Positions 20,563 to 21,830 of a stretch of 21,830 nucleotides of DNA are shown here, piece by piece. Origin of the DNA: a virus; the IMG/VR virus record IMGVR_UViG_3300025781_000088, positions 1-21,830 of that record; one strand, 5' to 3'. The position numbers were made by a program, and so were the translations under genes. Each line of letters starts with the position of its first letter. Position 1 is the first letter of the stretch. The notes beneath the pieces were generated by a model that was not told the DNA's origin, made no database searches, and was given only the letters and a program-made list of their open reading frames with translations.

Positions 20563-20828
20563 GTGATAAACAAAAAGGCGTGCCAGTCTTCACAGATGGC
20601 ATGACAGTAGAAGAAGTAGAAAAGCGATACATTGAAACCACAGATTTTTTGGTGGGGCTAACGGTAGAAGAGCAGGGCAAACTATACCGAGAAGCAATGC
20701 TGAGTTTTGTGTATCAACTATCCAACTACTCACCAGAACCAGATGTAATGTTTAAGAGATTATTTAGCAGTTCTATTGAACTCGGCGCTGAACGTGCTGG
20801 GCTAAAGACAGGAGAAACCAATGAGTGA
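20559..20828 (+). CDS. Unknown protein, 89 aa
   Basis: It starts at GTG 20559, overlapping the membrane gene stop (GTGA). The product is helical, acidic (TVEEVEKRYIETTDFLVGLTVEEQGKLYREAMLSFVYQL) with a Pro-rich turn and a final helix. No motif is recognised. It is coupled to the next gene, whose ATG lies 8 bases before its stop. Confidence 0.7.
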   Translation: MSDKQKGVPVFTDGMTVEEVEKRYIETTDFLVGLTVEEQGKLYREAMLSFVYQLSNYSPEPDVMFKRLFSSSIELGAERAGLKTGETNE

Positions 20829-20970
20829 TGAAGCACAGGAACTAGACCTAGTAGTAATAGCGCAGATTGTCCTTCAGGGCATGTTTGCATTAATGCTTAG
20901 GGCAGGACTTACTGAGGCAGAACTTGGTCAGGCACTATCAGCCTCACTAGGTAATCCAACGGAAGAATAG
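20821..20970 (+). CDS. 49-aa helical protein
   Basis: This is a short gene overlapping the previous stop by 8 bases. It begins MSDEAQELDL and contains a hydrophobic helix (VVIAQIVLQGMFALMLRAGL) followed by a TEAELGQALSASLG helix. The hydrophobic stretch could be a membrane helix or a dimer interface. Codon use and overlap fit a coding gene; function unknown. Confidence 0.6.
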   Translation: MSDEAQELDLVVIAQIVLQGMFALMLRAGLTEAELGQALSASLGNPTEE

Positions 20971-20972
20971 AA

Positions 20973-21152
20973 ATGTCTCGCCAGATTTTTTTGGCGGGGG
21001 CGCTTAACAGGGTAAAGGCGGAACTCTACACGCTCCAATTACTATCTAAAGACCTAACAGGAATGGAATGGGCTGGGTATAGAGCAGGATTAGAAGACGC
21101 AATGATGAAACTAGATGAGGAGATACTAAATGCTGAACGCAATGCCGACTGA
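20973..21152 (+). CDS. 59-aa helical protein
   Basis: This is a short gene 2 bases after the previous stop; its end overlaps the GroES start by 23 bases. The product is an amphipathic helical protein (LNRVKAELYTLQLLSKDLTGMEWAGYRAGLEDAMMKLDEEI). A weak CGCC/GGCG pairing with seven T bases lies in its first codons, but it looks too short to be a terminator. Function unknown. Confidence 0.6.
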   Translation: MSRQIFLAGALNRVKAELYTLQLLSKDLTGMEWAGYRAGLEDAMMKLDEEILNAERNAD

Positions 21153-21432
21153 AGATAGAGTTATTCTTAAACTAACCCATGAGGACAAAGTAACTGAATC
21201 AGGCTTTGTAATTCCTAAAAATGCACAGGAAATTCCTAATCAGGGCGAAGTTGTAGCAGTAGGTCTTGGAAGATACGCTGACAATGGAACGATTATTCTA
21301 ATGGACGTACGGTTAGGCGACAAGGTAGTCTTTGACAAGTCTATGGCTTATGGAATCAAGATAGATGGAGAAGACTATGTAACTGTACCTAGTCTTGGTA
21401 TCTTGGCAATAGTAGATGGATTGCCGTACTGA
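21130..21432 (+). CDS. groES: GroES-like co-chaperonin
   Basis: This encodes 100 residues; ATG 21130 has GAGGAG 7 bases upstream. It matches GroES along its length: PTEDRVILKL, a mobile-loop-like HEDKVTESGFVIP, GEVVAVGLGRY, LGDKVVFDK, and IDGEDYVTVPSLGILAIVDG. Phage co-chaperonins (as T4 gp31) cap host GroEL to fold the capsid or other phage proteins. No GroEL is in the window, so a host partner is implied. It sits in a chain of overlapping small genes and is cotranscribed with them. Confidence 0.9.
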   Translation: MLNAMPTEDRVILKLTHEDKVTESGFVIPKNAQEIPNQGEVVAVGLGRYADNGTIILMDVRLGDKVVFDKSMAYGIKIDGEDYVTVPSLGILAIVDGLPY

Positions 21433-21572
21433 TGTTAAAGCGAACACACAGAACAAAGCAAGGCGAATTGACGAGAGAACAATTTGAACAACAATGGCTA
21501 ATGCGCAAACAGATTAGAGAGTTGCATGAAGAAGCCAGAAGTATTTTAAGAGAACACTCGGATAAACAATGA
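21432..21572 (+). CDS. 46-aa basic helical protein
   Basis: ATG 21432 overlaps the GroES stop by one base (TGATG). The product is one long charged helix (LTREQFEQQWLMRKQIRELHEEARSILREHSDKQ) with a basic start (MLKRTHRTKQ). It could bind nucleic acid or a partner helix. No family is recognised; coding status rests on coupling and composition. Confidence 0.6.
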   Translation: MLKRTHRTKQGELTREQFEQQWLMRKQIRELHEEARSILREHSDKQ

Positions 21573-21649
21573 TTGACGTTCTATTTAAGGCGTGCATTGT
21601 GACGATTGCTATTATGGCGTTTGTAATGTACTTAGGAGTTAGTGGCTAA
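21569..21649 (+). CDS. 26-aa membrane micro-protein
   Basis: ATG 21569 overlaps the previous stop (ATGA). Of 26 residues, about 18 form a hydrophobic helix (CIVTIAIMAFVMYLGV). The overlaps at both ends support translation, but a gene this short is uncertain. Confidence 0.45.
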   Translation: MIDVLFKACIVTIAIMAFVMYLGVSG

Positions 21650-21720
21650 TGGCGTTTGCTATCTTTGCATTGATTGTATTCTGCTTGTGGCTTGGTGGCA
21701 ACACGAAACCACGCAACTAA
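21649..21720 (+). CDS. 23-aa membrane micro-protein
   Basis: ATG 21649 shares its first base with the previous stop (TAATG). The product is a hydrophobic helix (AFAIFALIVFCLWLGG) with a short basic tail (TKPRN). It is the last gene seen; the following 110 bases have no convincing gene. Confidence 0.45.
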   Translation: MAFAIFALIVFCLWLGGNTKPRN

Positions 21721-21770
21721 TTTGTTGCAATTATTGATAATTACTGGATAAAGAGTGGATAGAGCATGCT

Positions 21771-21806
21771 TATACGCCCTTGTCTAAGCGCTTTTCCGCG
21801 CGTATA
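21771..21806. repeat. Inverted repeat at the right edge
   Basis: TATACGC (21771-21777) and GCGTATA (21800-21806) are perfect 7-base arms around a 22-base loop holding the palindrome AAGCGCTT (21786-21793). GGTACTTTTT follows directly (21807). It is not followed by a clean U-tract before the window ends; it may be a terminator or an operator. Confidence 0.4.
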
Positions 21807-21830
21807 GGTACTTTTTAAGCATTTAAGAGC

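Noticed and set aside
20976-20999. Intrinsic terminator (CGCC...T-run...GGCG)
   Set aside because: The stem is only 4 bp, the T-run is in the loop, and the site lies in the first codons of an apparently coding frame.

Overview
The window reads as part of the genome of a tailed phage, or an integrated relative, of an actinobacterium. The evidence is a WhiB-like iron-sulfur protein, an Rpf-type muralytic enzyme, an actinobacterial/Gram-positive type SOS box (GAAC-N4-GTTC), several small protein families common in actinophages, and dense gene packing with many ATGA, GTGA and TAATG start/stop overlaps. By eye the DNA is AT-leaning for an actinobacterial replicon, so a low-GC freshwater-type actinobacterial host is my best guess. 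That host assignment is inference. No integrase, large terminase, capsid or tRNA gene is visible.

Layout: (1) 1-2187, plus strand: the end of a structural block (two unrecognised, probably virion proteins), a promoter, a small HTH protein, a metallophosphoesterase and a small zinc protein. (2) 2179-7427, minus strand: a recombination block with recA, a LexA-type winged helix without protease domain, a YqaJ/lambda-Exo-type nuclease, an ERF annealing protein, SSB, HNH endonuclease and WhiB, plus two short genes (51 and 57 aa). (3) 7529-13639, plus strand: a replication block with a HARP/SNF2 helicase split by one in-frame amber codon, a lambda-O-like initiator with origin-like iterons inside its gene, a DnaB-N/RepA-type ATPase, a proteasome-beta/HslV-like Ntn hydrolase, a secreted Rpf-like enzyme and a possible small terminase. 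(4) 13629-20159, minus strand: an accessory block of about twenty small, often acidic genes of unknown function, including an R-S-E ADP-ribosyltransferase, and a structured non-coding RNA candidate at about 14345-14495. (5) 20416-21720, plus strand: a chain of very short genes around a GroES-like co-chaperonin.

Regulation is unusually readable. Blocks 2 and 3 diverge from back-to-back promoters at 7462-7522, and a SOS box fills the spacer of the recA promoter. The helicase promoter is a perfect TTGACA-N17-TATAAT whose predicted +1 is the start codon itself, so its mRNA should be leaderless. Block 4 is driven by several near-identical minus-strand promoters (TTGACA-N17-TATACT). Three of them are followed at about +1 to +3 by a hairpin with invariant loop ACAAG and a stem that changes sequence but keeps pairing. 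Blocks 4 and 5 diverge from a region carrying helically phased GGTACTTTT repeats.

The strongest candidates for something undescribed are the ACAAG leader hairpins, the 14.4 kb RNA, the T1/D17/K33 proteasome-like protein, the in-gene origin, and the SOS-boxed recA next to a protease-less LexA-like protein. There is no stretch above 300 bases without a gene. The longest gaps, 14323-14518 and 20160-20415, are both filled with regulatory or RNA structure.
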